From Catonia carolina (Eukaryota; Arthropoda; Insecta; Hemiptera; Achilidae), in assembly GCA_035578175.1 (NCBI GenBank), contig JAQMRL010000001.1:235429038-235493037 (forward strand): DNA of 64,000 nucleotides. Direction: 5' to 3'. The notes under the pieces were generated by a model that saw only the letters and a program-made list of their open reading frames with translations, did not search any database and was not told the DNA's origin. The stretch's first letter is position 1. The number at the start of each line of letters is the position of its first letter. The position numbers and the translations under genes are program-made. Positions 24,218-39,122 of the stretch are shown here, in pieces.

Positions 24218-26081
24218 ATCCAATCAAGGAGTTTATATTACTGTACTACGTCACACCGATGTCAACCAATGACAAAGTGTCTTGAGTGTTACGTCATTCG
24301 TCAGGATATGCTGCTTTCTGATTGGTCCATACTGATTCTAGGCGTCACGTCGACTGTGATTGTAATAATAAGTCCACACCCAATGTCAACTTCTAGCTGT
24401 TAACGGTAGGGCAGAACATATAAAGGTACCTTTTAATGAGATTTATAGTTTCTAGGTAAATATCACTTACGAAATATGTAGTACCCCTTTGCAGAAATGT
24501 TTCGAGTTCTTAAGGAAATTAAAAATTGGTTTCTGTTGCTGGTAAGTGTTCACACAGTTTTTAAAAAAATCACAAGTGTTCATTCGATACAGACACAAAG
24601 AAAAAAAACAAAAGAGAGTTATCTATTTTTCCTAGTTGTTCGATTTTTTTAACCTATTTTTTGACCAGTAATGTATCATATATTTAAGGGAATGACTTTA
24701 TACAACTGTAAATAAATATTACGATACGTAGAAGGCAACTGAAAAATCTAATTAAAAATATCTTGAGACGAAACAAAGTCAATATCCTACCGGGTAAGAA
24801 AATATATCTCAATAATCCGTTTGATAACAAGAAAACTATTTTGATCTACCAACGAGCATTAGTCGAAAAATAATAATCAACGGACTGACAAAATGATGAT
24901 ATAATGGCCGATGTAATTTCGAAAAAAGTTTTCTCGCTATACTCTTATTTCATTAGTTCCTGTATTTTAAGATGGATGAAATTTATTGTGGCCAAAATAA
25001 AAAGGTAAAGTGTTAAACATTTTTTGGACGTAATTTGCTAGTTCCTGACTGTAAATATGTACTCATTTTGATGACAGGGTCAGCCAATTATAGGACCAAC
25101 GCACGTAAGAACAGAAGAGGTAGATGTACAAATAACACTAGTCAGAGTTATCTCATCTGAGATTCATGAATTTCATTTTACAATCAGTATCTGTTGATAA
25201 TGAAATACAGGTGTTGTCATTCGGAGAGTCGAAAGTACATGATTTTCCGAAGGACTGGCATTCTGATAAGTATGATTATAAATGCTGTGAGAAGACAATG
25301 TAAACACATTCAACTCATCTCACTCAGAAAAGATTATAGAGGTTGAAACCACCTTGTCCGCTGTTTAACTAAAAAACAACTTTCATTGCACAACAATTTC
25401 AACAGCCAGCATTTTAGTTTACTGACAAATTGGATTGAAAATAAGTAATTTTATTAGCCTACTTAGCTTAAGGGAACGCATGAATTGTTCAGTTTCGGGA
25501 CGTTAAAATGTCGCTTCTGATAAAGCCGATAAAATTGTAATTTTCGAACAAGCTGCCTACATAAACACTGATTAAAGGTTTAAAACTCTATAAAATCACA
25601 CAGCTATCGGGATCGTAATTTTTCTGCTTATACTTTCGCTACGACAATTAAGCGAATGCTGTCGCCGAATTATTTTGTATTTATCTTATCAGTACGAATC
25701 AGGTATTAAAGGTTATAGTTTTACACTGCCTGTGTAGAAGATATAAATACTTCTTATAAATTTCCCGTTAACTAACAGATCCTAAATCAACGAAAAATTG
25801 ACTTCACAAGACGTTACTTGACAAATCATTTTTGACCTAAGCTATTATTGTGTTTAACAGAAACAAAAATAGCCTATATGTATCAAAATATAACTGGTAT
25901 TCAGCAAACGATCTATTAGGGTTGCGTGAGTAAGTCGGGCCAAGTTGAGCGTGAGGCGCATGTGACGTCAACGGCTCAAGTAATAATTGCCCAATCAGAG
26001 CCTCGTATTTTCGGCCAATGGGAAGGCCACGTTTTAACCAATCAGATGTATTCTTTTGCGCCATTTTGATTGGTTAATATT
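24218..26081 (+). repeat. Monomer B7
   Basis: B copy, 1864 bp. Private CAATCAAGG at the start, ACCTATTTTTTG, ACCAACGCAC, GTAATTTTCG and GTGAGGCGC. Shares GTAGATGTA near 25122 with B9. Confidence 0.95.
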
Positions 26082-27941
26082 GCCCAATCAGAGAGTTTAA
26101 ATTACTGTAATACGTCACACTGATGTCAACCAATGACAATGTGTCTTGAGCGTTACGTCATTCGTCAGGATATGCTGCTTTCTGATTGGTCCGTACTGAT
26201 TCTGGGCGTCACGTCGAGTGTGATTGTAATATAAAATCCACACCCAATGTCAACTTCTAGCTGTTAAAGTAGGGCAGAACATATGAAGGTACCTTTTAAT
26301 GAGATTTATAGTTTCTAGGTAAATATCGCTTATGAATTACGTATTACCCCATTGTAGAGATCTTTCAAGTTTTTAAGGAAATTAAAAATTGTTTTCTGTT
26401 GCTGGTAAATGTTAACACGGTTTTTAAAAAAATCACGCTTGTTCATTCGATACCGACACAAAGAAAAAAAACAAAAGAGAGTTATCTATTTTTCCTAGTT
26501 GTTCGATTTTTGTAACCTAATTTCTGGCCAGTAATGTATCATATTTTTAAGGGAATGACTCATTACAACTGTAAATAAATAATACGATACGTAGAAGGCA
26601 ACTGAAAAATTTAATTCATTATCTTGAGACGAAACAAAGTCAATATCCTACCGGGTAAGAAAATATACCTCATTAATCCGTTTGATAACAAGAAAACTAT
26701 TTTGCTCTACCAACGAGCATTAGTCGAAAAATAATAATCAACGGTCTGACAAAATGATGATGTAATGGCCGATGTAATTTCGAAAAAAGTTTTCTGGCTA
26801 TACTCTTATTTCATTAGTTCCTGTATTTTAAGAAGGATGAAATTTATTGTGGCCATAATGAAAAGGTAAAGTGTTAAACATTTTTGCACGTAATTTGTTA
26901 GTTCCTGACTCTAAATATGTATTCATTTTAATGACAGGGTCAGCCAATTATATGACTAAAGCTCGTAAGAACAGAAGAGGTAAAGGTATAAATGACACTA
27001 GTCAGGGTTACCTCATCTGAGATTCATGAATTTCATTTTACAATTAGTATCTGTTGATAATGAAATACAGGTGGTGTCATTCGGAGAGTCGAAAGTACAT
27101 GATTTTCCGAAGGACTGGCATTCTGATAAGTATAATTATAAATGCTGTGAGAAGACCATGTAAACACATTCAACTCATCTCACTCAGAAAAGATTATAGA
27201 GGTTGAAACCACCTTGTCCGCTGTTTACCTAAAAAACAACTTTCATTGCACACCAATTTCAACAGCCAGGATTTTAGTTTACTGACAAATTGGGTTGAAA
27301 ATAAGTAATTTTATTAGCGTACCTTGCTTAAGAGAACGCATGAATTGTTCGTTTTCGGAACGTTAAAATGTCGCGACTGATAATTCTTATAAAATTGTAA
27401 TATTCGAACAAGCTGCCTACATAAACACTGATTACAGGCCTAAAACTCTATAAAATCACACAGCTATCGGGATCGTAATTATTCTGCTTATACTTTCGCT
27501 ACGACAAATAAGCGAATGCTGTCGCCGAATTATTTTGTATTTATCTCATCTGTACGAATCAGGTGTTAAAGGTTATAGTTTTACACTGCCTGTGTAGAAG
27601 ATATAAATACTTCTTATAAATTTCCCGTTAACTAACAGATCCTAAATCAACGAAAAATTGACTTCACAAGACGTTACTTGACAAATCATTTTTGACCTAA
27701 GCTATTATTGTGTTTAACAGAAACAAAAATAGCCTATATGTATCAAAACATAACTGGTATTCAACAAACGAACTATTAGGGTTGCTTGAGTCAGTCGGAC
27801 CAAGTTGAGTGTGATGCGCATGTGACGTCAACGGCTCAGGTAATAATTGCCCAATCAGAGTCTCGTATTTTCGGCCAATAAGAAAGCCCAGTTTTAACCA
27901 ATCAGATGTTGTCTTTTGCGTCGTTTTGATTGGTTAATATT
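26082..27941 (+). repeat. Monomer A8
   Basis: A copy, 1860 bp, without TTA and with the same C deletion (GTTAAAGTAGGG) as A6, two dimers upstream. No other private change noticed. Confidence 0.95.
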
Positions 27942-29805
27942 ATCCAATCAGGGAGTTTATATTACTGTACTACGTCACACCGATGTCAACCAATGACAAA
28001 GTGTCTTGAGTGTTACGTCATTCGTCAGGATATGCTGCTTTCTGATTGGTCCATACTGATTCTAGGCGTCACGTCGACTGTGATTGTAATAATAAGTCCA
28101 CACCCAATGTCAACTTCTAGCTGTTAACGGTAGGGCAGAACATATAAAGGTACCTTTTAATGAGATTTATAGTTTCTAGGTAAATATCACTTACGAAATA
28201 TGTAGTACCCCTTTGCAGAAATGTTTCGAGTTCTTAAGGAAATTAAAAATTGGTTTCTGTTGCTGGTAAGTGTTCACACAGTTTTTAAAAAAATCACAAG
28301 TGTTCATTCGATACAGACACAAAGAAAAAAAACAAAAGAGAGTTATCTATTTTTCCTAGTTGTTCGATTTTTTTAACCTAATTTTTGACCAGTAATGTAT
28401 CATATATTTAAGGGAATGACTTTATACAACTGTAAATAAATATTACGATACGTAGAAGGCAACTGAAAAATCTAATTAAAAATATCTTGAGACGAAACAA
28501 AGTCAATATCCTACCGGGTAAGAAAATATATCTCAATAATCCGTTTGATAACAAGAAAACTATTTTGATCTACCAACGAGCATTAGTCGAAAAATAATAA
28601 TCAACGGACTGACAAAATGATGATATAATGGCCGATGTAATTTCGAAAAAAGTTTTCTCGCTATACTCTTATTTCATTAGTTCCTGTATTTTAAGATGGA
28701 TGAAATTTATTGTGGCCAAAATAAAAAGGTAAAGTGTTAAACATTTTTTGGACGTAATTTGCTAGTTCCTGACTGTAAATATGTACTCATTTTGATGACA
28801 GGGTCAGCCAATTATAGGACCAATGCACGTAAGAACAGAAGAGGTAGAGGTATAAATGACACTAGTCAGAGTTATCTCATCTGAGATTCATGAATTTCAT
28901 TTTACAATCAGTATCTGTTGATAATGAAATACAGGTGTTGTCATTCGGAGAGTCGAAAGTACATGATTTTCCGAAGGACTGGCATTCTGATAAGTATGAT
29001 TATAAATGCTGTGAGAAGACAATGTAAACACATTCAACTCATCTCACTCAGAAAAGATTATAGAGGTTGAAACCACCTTGTCCGCTGTTTAACTAAAAAA
29101 CAACTTTCATTGCACAACAATTTCAACAGCCAGCATTTTAGTTTACTGACAAATTGGATTGAAAATAAGTAATTTTATTAGCCTACTTAGCTTAAGGGAA
29201 CGCATGAATTGTTCAGTTTCGGGACGTTAAAATGTCGCTTCTGATAAAGCCGATAAAATTGTAATATTCGAACAAGCTGCCTACATAAACACTGATTAAA
29301 GGTTTAAAACTCTATAAAATCACACAGCTATCGGGATCGTAATTTTTCTGCTTATACTTTCGCTACGACAATTAAGCGAATGCTGTCGCCGAATTATTTT
29401 GTATTTATCTTTTCAGTACGAATCAGGTATTAAAGGTTATAGTTTTACACTGCCTGTGTAGAAGATATAAATACTTCTTATAAATTTCCCGTTAACTAAC
29501 AGATCCTAAATCAACGAAAAATTGACTTCACAAGACGTTACTTGACAAATCATTTTTGACCTAAGCTATTATTGTGTTTAACAGAAACAAAAATAGCCTA
29601 TATGTATCAAAATATAACTGGTATTCAGCAAACGATCTATTAGGGTTGCGTGAGTAAGTCGGGCCAAGTTGAGCGTGATGCGCATGTGACGTCAACGGCT
29701 CAAGTAATAATTGCCCAATCAGAGCCTCGTATTTTCGGCCGATGGGAAGGCCACGTTTTAACCAATCAGATGTATTCTTTTGCGCCATTTTGATTGGTTA
29801 ATATT
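27942..29805 (+). repeat. Monomer B8
   Basis: B copy, 1864 bp. Private TATCTTTTCAG near 29411. The CCAAT box at 29739-29743 is mutated to CCGAT. Confidence 0.95.
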
Positions 29806-31666
29806 GCCCAATCAGAGAGTTTAAATTACTGTAATACGTCACACTGATGTCAACCAATGACAATGTGTCTTGAGCGTTACGTCATTCGTCAGGATATGCT
29901 GCTTTCTGATTGGTCCGTACTGATTCTGGGCGTCACGTCGAGTGTGATTGTAATATAAAATCCACACCCAATGTCAACTTCTAGCTGTTAACAGTAGGGC
30001 AGAACATATGAAGGTACCTTTTAATGAGATTTATAGTTTCTAGGTAAATATCGCTTATGAATTACGTATTACCCCATTGTAGAGATCTTTCAAGTTTTTA
30101 AGGAAATTAAAAATTGTTTTCTGTTGCTGGTAAATGTTAACACGGTTTTTAAAAAAATCACGCTTGTTCATTCGATACCGACACAAAGAAAAAAAACAAA
30201 AGAGAGTTATCTATTTTTCCTAGTTGTTCGATTTTTGTAACCTAATTTCTGGCCAGTAATGTATCATATTTTTAAGGGAATGACTCATTACAACTGTAAA
30301 TAAATAATACGATACGTAGAAGGCAACTGAAAAATTTAATTCATTATCTTGAGACGAAACAAAGTCAATATCCTACCGGGTAAGAAAATATACCTCATTA
30401 ATCCGTTTGATAACAAGAAAACTATTTTGCTCTACCAACGAGCATTAGTCGAAAAATAATAATCAACGGTCTGACAAAATGATGATGTAATGGCCGATGT
30501 AATTTCGAAAAAAGTTTTCTGGCTATACTCTTATTTCATTAGTTTCTGTATTTTAAGAAGGATGAAATTTATTGTGGCCATAATGAAAAGGTAAAGTGTT
30601 AAACATTTTTGCACGTAATTTGTTAGTTCCTGACTCTAAATATGTATTCATTTTAATGACAGGGTCAGCCAATTATATGACTAAAGCTCGTAAGAACAGA
30701 AGAGGTAAAGGTATAAATGACACTAGTCAGGGTTACCTCATCTGAGATTCATGAATTTCATTTTACAATTAGTATCTGTTGATAATGAAATACAGGTGGT
30801 GTCATTCGGAGAGTCGAAAGTACATGATTTTCCGAAGGACTGGCATTCTGATAAGTATAATTATAAATGCTGTGAGAAGACCATGTAAACACATTCAACT
30901 CATCTCACTCAGAAAAGATTATAGAGGTTGAAACCACCTTGTCCGCTGTTTACCTAAAAAACAACTTTCATTGCACACCAATTTCAACAGCCAGGATTTT
31001 AGTTTACTGACAAATTGGGTTGAAAATAAGTAATTTTATTAGCGTACCTTGCTTAAGAGAACGCATGAATTGTTCGTTTTCGGAACGTTAAAATGTCGCG
31101 ACTGATAATTCTTATAAAATTGTAATATTCGAACAAGCTGCCTACATAAACACTGATTACAGGCCTAAAACTCTATAAAATCACACAGCTATCGGGATCG
31201 TAATTATTCTGCTTATACTTTCGCTACGACAAATAAGCGAATGCTGTCGCCGAATTATTTTGTATTTATCTCATCTGTACGAATCAGGTGTTAAAGGTTA
31301 TAGTTTTACACTGCCTGTGTAGAAGATATAAATACTTCTTATAAATTTCCCGTTAACTAACAGATCCTAAATCAACGAAAAATTGACTTCACAAGACGTT
31401 ACTTGACAAATCATTTTTGACCTAAGCTATTATTGTGTTTAACAGAAACAAAAATAGCCTATATGTATCAAAACATAACTGGTATTCAACAAACGAACTA
31501 TTAGGGTTGCTTGAGTCAGTCGGACCAAGTTGAGTGTGATGCGCATGTGACGTCAACGGCTCAGGTAATAATTGCCCAATCAGAGTCTCGTATTTTCGGC
31601 CAATAAGAAAGCCCAGTTTTAACCAATCAGATGTTGTCTTTTGCGTCGTTTTGATTGGTTAATATT
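29806..31666 (+). repeat. Monomer A9
   Basis: A copy, 1861 bp, without TTA. Private TTAGTTTCTG near 30544. Confidence 0.95.
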
Positions 31667-33530
31667 ATCCAATCAGGGAGTTTATATTACTGTACTACGT
31701 CACACCGATGTCAACCAATGACAAAGTGTCTTGAGTGTTACGTCATTCGTCAGGATATGCTGCTTTCTGATTGGTCCATACTGATTCTAGGCGTCACGTC
31801 GACTGTGATTGTAATAATAAGTCCACACCCAATGTCAACTTCTAGCTGTTAACGGTAGGGCAGAACATATAAAGGTACCTTTTAATGAGATTTATAGTTT
31901 CTAGGTAAATATCACTTACGAAATATGTAGTACCCCTTTGCAGAAATGTTTCGAGTTCTTAAGGAAATTAAAAATTGGTTTCTGTTGCTGGTAAGTGTTC
32001 ACACAGTTTTTAAAAAAATCACAAGTGTTCATTCGATACAAACACAAAGAAAAAAAACAAAAGAGAGTTATCTATTTTTCCTAGTTGTTCGATTTTTTTA
32101 ACCTAATTTTTGACCAGTAATGTATCATATATTTAAGGGAATGACTTTATACAACTGTAAATAAATATTACGATACGTAGAAGGCAACTGAAAAATCTAA
32201 TTAAAAATATCTTGAGACGAAACAAAGTCAATATCCTACCGGGTAAGATAATATATCTCAATAATCCGTTTGATAACAAGAAAACTATTTTGATCTACCA
32301 ACGAGCATTAGTCGAAAAATAATAATCAACGGACTGACAAAATGATGATATAATGGCCGATGTAATTTCGAAAAAAGTTTTCTCCATATACTCTTATTTC
32401 ATTAGTTCCTGTATTTTAAGATGGATGAAATTTATTGTGGCCAAAATAAAAAGGTAAAGTGTTAAACATTTTTTGGACGTAATTTGCTAGTTCCTGACTG
32501 TAAATATGTACTCATTTTGATGACAGGGTCAGCCAATTATAGGACCAATGCACGTAAGAACAGAAGAGGTAGATGTATAAATGACACTAGTCAGAGTTAT
32601 CTCATCTGAGATTCATGAATTTCATTTTACAATCAGTATCTGTTGATAATGAAATACAGGTGTTGTCATTCGGAGAGTCGAAAGTACATGATTTTCCGAA
32701 GGACTGGCATTCTGATAAGTATGATTATAAATGCTGTGAGAAGACAATGTAAACACATTCAACTCATCTCACTCAGAAAAGATTATAGAGGTTGAAACCA
32801 CCTTGTCCGCTGTTTAACTAAAAAACAACTTTCATTGCACAACAATTTCAACAGCCAGCATTTTAGTTTACTGACAAATTGGATTGAAAATAAGTAATTT
32901 TATTAGCCTACTTAGCTTAAGGGAACGCATGAATTGTTCAGTTTCGGGACGTTAAAATGTCGCTTCTGATAAAGCCGATAAAATTGTAATATTCGAACAA
33001 GCTGCCTACATAAACACTGATTAAAGGTTTAAAACTCTATAAAATCACACAGCTATCGGGATCGTAATTTTTCTGCTTATACTTTCGCTACGACAATTAA
33101 GCGAATGCTGTCGCCGAATTATTTTGTATTTATCTTATCAGTACGAATCAGGTATTAAAGGTTATAGTTTTACACTGCCTGTGTAGAAGATATAAATACT
33201 TCTTATAAATTTCCCGTTAACTAACAGATCCTAAATCAACGAAAAATTGACTTCACAAGACGTTACTTGACAAATCATTTTTGACCTAAGCTATTATTGT
33301 GTTTAACAGAAACAAAAATAGCCTATATGTATCAAAATATAACTGGTATTCAGCAAACGATCTATTAGGGTTGCGTGAGTAAGTCGGGCCAAGTTGAGCG
33401 TGATGCGCATGTGACGTCAACGGCTCAAGTAATAATTGCCCAATCAGAGCCTCGTATTTTCGGCCAATGGGAAGGCCACGTTTTAACCAATCAGATGTAT
33501 TCTTTTGCGCCATTTTGATTGGTTAATATT
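31667..33530 (+). repeat. Monomer B9
   Basis: B copy, 1864 bp. Private GATACAAACAC near 32041, GTAAGATAATA near 32248 and TTCTCCATATAC near 32383. Shares GTAGATGTA with B7. Confidence 0.95.
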
Positions 33531-35394
33531 GCCCAATCAGAGAGTTTAAATTACTGTAATACGTCACACTGATGTCAACCAATGACAATGTGTCTTGAGC
33601 GTTACGTCATTCGTCAGGATATGCTGCTTTCTGATTGGTCCGTACTGATTCTGGGCGTCACGTCGAGTGTGATTGTAATATAAAATCCACACCCAATGTC
33701 AACTTCTAGCTGTTAACAGTAGGGCAGAACATATTATGAAGGTACCTTTTAATGAGATTTATAGTTTCTAGGTAAATATCGCTTATGAATTACGTATTAC
33801 CCCATTGTAGAGATCTTTCAAGTTTTTAAGGAAATTAAAAATTGTTTTCTGTTGCTGGTAAATGTTAACACGGTTTTTAAAAAAATCACGCTTGTTCATT
33901 CGATACCGACACAAAGAAAAAAAACAAAAGAGAGTTATCTATTTTTCCTAGTTGTTCGATTTTTGTAACCTAATTTCTGGCCAGTAATGTATCATATTTT
34001 TAAGGGAATGACTCATTACAACTGTAAATAAATAATACGATACGTAGAAGGCAACTGAAACATTTAATTCATTATCTTGAGACGAAACAAAGTCAATATC
34101 CTACCGGGTAAGAAAATATACCTCATTAATCCGTTTGATAACAAGAAAACTATTTTGCTCTACCAACGAGCATTAGTCGAAAAATAATAATCAACGGTCT
34201 GACAAAATGATGATGTAATGGCCGATGTAATTTCGAAAAAAGTTTTCTGGCTATACTCTTATTTCATTAGTTCCTGTATTTTAAGAAGGATGAAATTTAT
34301 TGTGGCCATAATGAAAAGGTAAAGTGTTAAACATTTTTGCACGTAATTTGTTAGTTCCTGACTCTAAATATGTATTCATTTTAATGACAGGGTCAGCCAA
34401 TTATATGACTAAAGCTCGTAAGAACAGAAGAGGTAAAGGTATAAATGACACTAGTCAGGGTTACCTCATCTGAGATTCATGAATTTCATTTTACAATTAG
34501 TATCTGTTGATAATGAAATACAGGTGGTGTCATTCGGAGAGTCGAAAGTACATGATTTTCCGAAGGACTGGCATTCTGATAAGTATAATTATAAATGCTG
34601 TGAGAAGACCATGTAAACACATTCAACTCATCTCACTCAGAAAAGATTATAGAGGTTGAAACCACCTTGTCCGCTGTTTACCTAAAAAACAACTTTCATT
34701 GCACACCAATTTCAACAGCCAGGATTTTAGTTTACTGACAAATTGGGTTGAAAATAAGTAATTTTATTAGCGTACCTTGCTTAAGAGAACGCATGAATTG
34801 TTCGTTTTCGGAACGTTAAAATGTCGCGACTGATAATTCTTATAAAATTGTAATATTCGAACAAGCTGCCTACATAAACACTGATTACAGGCCTAAAACT
34901 CTATAAAATCACACAGCTATCGGGATCGTAATTATTCTGCTTATACTTTCGCTACGACAAATAAGCGAATGCTGTCGCCGAATTATTTTGTATTTATCTC
35001 ATCTGTACGAATCAGGTGTTAAAGGTTATAGTTTTACACTGCCTGTGTAGAAGATATAAATACTTCTTATAAATTTCCCGTTAACTAACAGATCCTAAAT
35101 CAACGAAAAATTGACTTCACAAGACGTTACTTGACAAATCATTTTTGACCTAAGCTATTATTGTGTTTAACAGAAACAAAAATAGCCTATATGTATCAAA
35201 ACATAACTGGTATTCAACAAACGAACTATTAGGGTTGCTTGAGTCAGTCGGACCAAGTTGAGTGTGATGCGCATGTGACGTCAACGGCTCAGGTAATAAT
35301 TGCCCAATCAGAGTCTCGTATTTTCGGCCAATAAGAAAGCCCAGTTTTAACCAATCAGATGTTGTCTTTTGCGTCGTTTTGATTGGTTAATATT
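33531..35394 (+). repeat. Monomer A10
   Basis: A copy, 1864 bp, TTA present; first member of the homogeneous core. Carries GAAACATTTAATT, shared with A11 and A4. Confidence 0.95.
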
Positions 35395-37258
35395 ATCCAA
35401 TCAGGGAGTTTATATTACTGTACTACGTCACACCGATGTCAACCAATGACAAAGTGTCTTGAGTGTTACGTCATTCGTCAGGATATGCTGCTTTCTGATT
35501 GGTCCATACTGATTCTAGGCGTCACGTCGACTGTGATTGTAATAATAAGTCCACACCCAATGTCAACTTCTAGCTGTTAACGGTAGGGCAGAACATATAA
35601 AGGTACCTTTTAATGAGATTTATAGTTTCTAGGTAAATATCACTTACGAAATATGTAGTACCCCTTTGCAGAAATGTTTCGAGTTCTTAAGGAAATTAAA
35701 AATTGGTTTCTGTTGCTGGTAAGTGTTCACACAGTTTTTAAAAAAATCACAAGTGTTCATTCGATACAGACACAAAGAAAAAAAACAAAAGAGAGTTATC
35801 TATTTTTCCTAGTTGTTCGATTTTTTTAACCTAATTTTTGACCAGTAATGTATCATATATTTAAGGGAATGACTTTATACAACTGTAAATAAATATTACG
35901 ATACGTAGAAGGCAACTGAAAAATCTAATTAAAAATATCTTGAGACGAAACAAAGTCAATATCCTACCGGGTAAGAAAATATATCTCAATAATCCGTTTG
36001 ATAACAAGAAAACTATTTTGATCTACCAACGAGCATTAGTCGAAAAATAATAATCAACGGACTGACAAAATGATGATATAATGGCCGATGTAATTTCGAA
36101 AAAAGTTTTCTCGCTATACTCTTATTTCATTAGTTCCTGTATTTTAAGATGGATGAAATTTATTGTGGCCAAAATAAAAAGGTAAAGTGTTAAACATTTT
36201 TTGGACGTAATTTGCTAGTTCCTGACTGTAAATATGTACTCATTTTGATGACAGGGTCAGCCAATTATAGGACCAATGCACGTAAGAACAGAAGAGGTAA
36301 AGGTATAAATGACACTAGTCAGAGTTATCTCATCTGAGATTCATGAATTTCATTTTACAATCAGTATCTGTTGATAATGAAATACAGGTGTTGTCATTCG
36401 GAGAGTCGAAAGTACATGATTTTCCGAAGGACTGGCATTCTGATAAGTATGATTATAAATGCTGTGAGAAGACAATGTAAACACATTCAACTCATCTCAC
36501 TCAGAAAAGATTATAGAGGTTGAAACCACCTTGTCCGCTGTTTAACTAAAAAACAACTTTCATTGCACACCAATTTCAACAGCCAGCATTTTAGTTTACT
36601 GACAAATTGGATTGAAAATAAGTAATTTTATTAGCCTACTTAGCTTAAGGGAACGCATGAATTGTTCAGTTTCGGGACGTTAAAATGTCGCTTCTGATAA
36701 AGCCGATAAAATTGTAATATTCGAACAAGCTGCCTACATAAACACTGATTAAAGGTTTAAAACTCTATAAAATCACACAGCTATCGGGATCGTAATTTTT
36801 CTGCTTATACTTTCGCTACGACAATTAAGCGAATGCTGTCGCCGAATTATTTTGTATTTATCTTATCAGTACGAATCAGGTATTAAAGGTTATAGTTTTA
36901 CACTGCCTGTGTAGAAGATATAAATACTTCTTATAAATTTCCCGTTAACTAACAGATCCTAAATCAACGAAAAATTGACTTCACAAGACGTTACTTGACA
37001 AATCATTTTTGACCTAAGCTATTATTGTGTTTAACAGAAACAAAAATAGCCTATATGTATCAAAATATAACTGGTATTCAGCAAACGATCTATTAGGGTT
37101 GCGTGAGTAAGTCGGGCCAAGTTGAGCGTGATGCGCATGTGACGTCAACGGCTCAAGTAATAATTGCCCAATCAGAGCCTCGTATTTTCGGCCAATGGGA
37201 AGGCCACGTTTTAACCAATCAGATGTATTCTTTTGCGCCATTTTGATTGGTTAATATT
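35395..37258 (+). repeat. Monomer B10
   Basis: B copy, 1864 bp. Two isolated A-like sites: GGTAAAGG near 36298 and GCACACCAATTT near 36566. Confidence 0.95.
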
Positions 37259-39122
37259 GCCCAATCAGAGAGTTTAAATTACTGTAATACGTCACACTGA
37301 TGTCAACCAATGACAATGTGTCTTGAGCGTTACGTCATTCGTCAGGATATGCTGCTTTCTGATTGGTCCGTACTGATTCTGGGCGTCACGTCGAGTGTGA
37401 TTGTAATATAAAATCCACACCCAATGTCAACTTCTAGCTGTTAACAGTAGGGCAGAACATATTATGAAGGTACCTTTTAATGAGATTTATAGTTTCTAGG
37501 TAAATATCGCTTATGAATTACGTATTACCCCATTGTAGAGATCTTTCAAGTTTTTAAGGAAATTAAAAATTGTTTTCTGTTGCTGGTAAATGTTAACACG
37601 GTTTTTAAAAAAATCACGCTTGTTCATTCGATACCGACACAAAGAAAAAAAACAAAAGAGAGTTATCTATTTTTCCTAGTTGTTCGATTTTTGTAACCTA
37701 ATTTCTGGCCAGTAATGTATCATATTTTTAAGGGAATGACTCATTACAACTGTAAATAAATAATACGATACGTAGAAGGCAACTGAAACATTTAATTCAT
37801 TATCTTGAGACGAAACAAAGTCAATATCCTACCGGGTAAGAAAATATACCTCATTAATCCGTTTGATAACAAGAAAACTATTTTGCTCTACCAACGAGCA
37901 TTAGTCGAAAAATAATAATCAACGGTCTGACAAAATGATGATGTAATGGCCGATGTAATTTCGAAAAAAGTTTTCTGGCTATACTCTTATTTCATTAGTT
38001 CCTGTATTTTAAGAAGGATGAAATTTATTGTGGCCATAATGAAAAGGTAAAGTGTTAAACATTTTTGCACGTAATTTGTTAGTTCCTGACTCTAAATATG
38101 TATTCATTTTAATGACAGGGTCAGCCAATTATATGACTAAAGCTCGTAAGAACAGAAGAGGTAAAGGTATAAATGACACTAGTCAGGGTTACCTCATCTG
38201 AGATTCATGAATTTCATTTTACAATTAGTATCTGTTGATAATGAAATACAGGTGGTGTCATTCGGAGAGTCGAAAGTACATGATTTTCCGAAGGACTGGC
38301 ATTCTGATAAGTATAATTATAAATGCTGTGAGAAGACCATGTAAACACATTCAACTCATCTCACTCAGAAAAGATTATAGAGGTTGAAACCACCTTGTCC
38401 GCTGTTTACCTAAAAAACAACTTTCATTGCACACCAATTTCAACAGCCAGGATTTTAGTTTACTGACAAATTGGGTTGAAAATAAGTAATTTTATTAGCG
38501 TACCTTGCTTAAGAGAACGCATGAATTGTTCGTTTTCGGAACGTTAAAATGTCGCGACTGATAATTCTTATAAAATTGTAATATTCGAACAAGCTGCCTA
38601 CATAAACACTGATTACAGGCCTAAAACTCTATAAAATCACACAGCTATCGGGATCGTAATTATTCTGCTTATACTTTCGCTACGACAAATAAGCGAATGC
38701 TGTCGCCGAATTATTTTGTATTTATCTCATCTGTACGAATCAGGTGTTAAAGGTTATAGTTTTACACTGCCTGTGTAGAAGATATAAATACTTCTTATAA
38801 ATTTCCCGTTAACTAACAGATCCTAAATCAACGAAAAATTGACTTCACAAGACGTTACTTGACAAATCATTTTTGACCTAAGCTATTATTGTGTTTAACA
38901 GAAACAAAAATAGCCTATATGTATCAAAACATAACTGGTATTCAACAAACGAACTATTAGGGTTGCTTGAGTCAGTCGGACCAAGTTGAGTGTGATGCGC
39001 ATGTGACGTCAACGGCTCAGGTAATAATTGCCCAATCAGAGTCTCGTATTTTCGGCCAATAAGAAAGCCCAGTTTTAACCAATCAGATGTTGTCTTTTGC
39101 GTCGTTTTGATTGGTTAATATT
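37259..39122 (+). repeat. Monomer A11
   Basis: A copy, 1864 bp, TTA present, with GAAACATTTAATT as in A10. Confidence 0.95.
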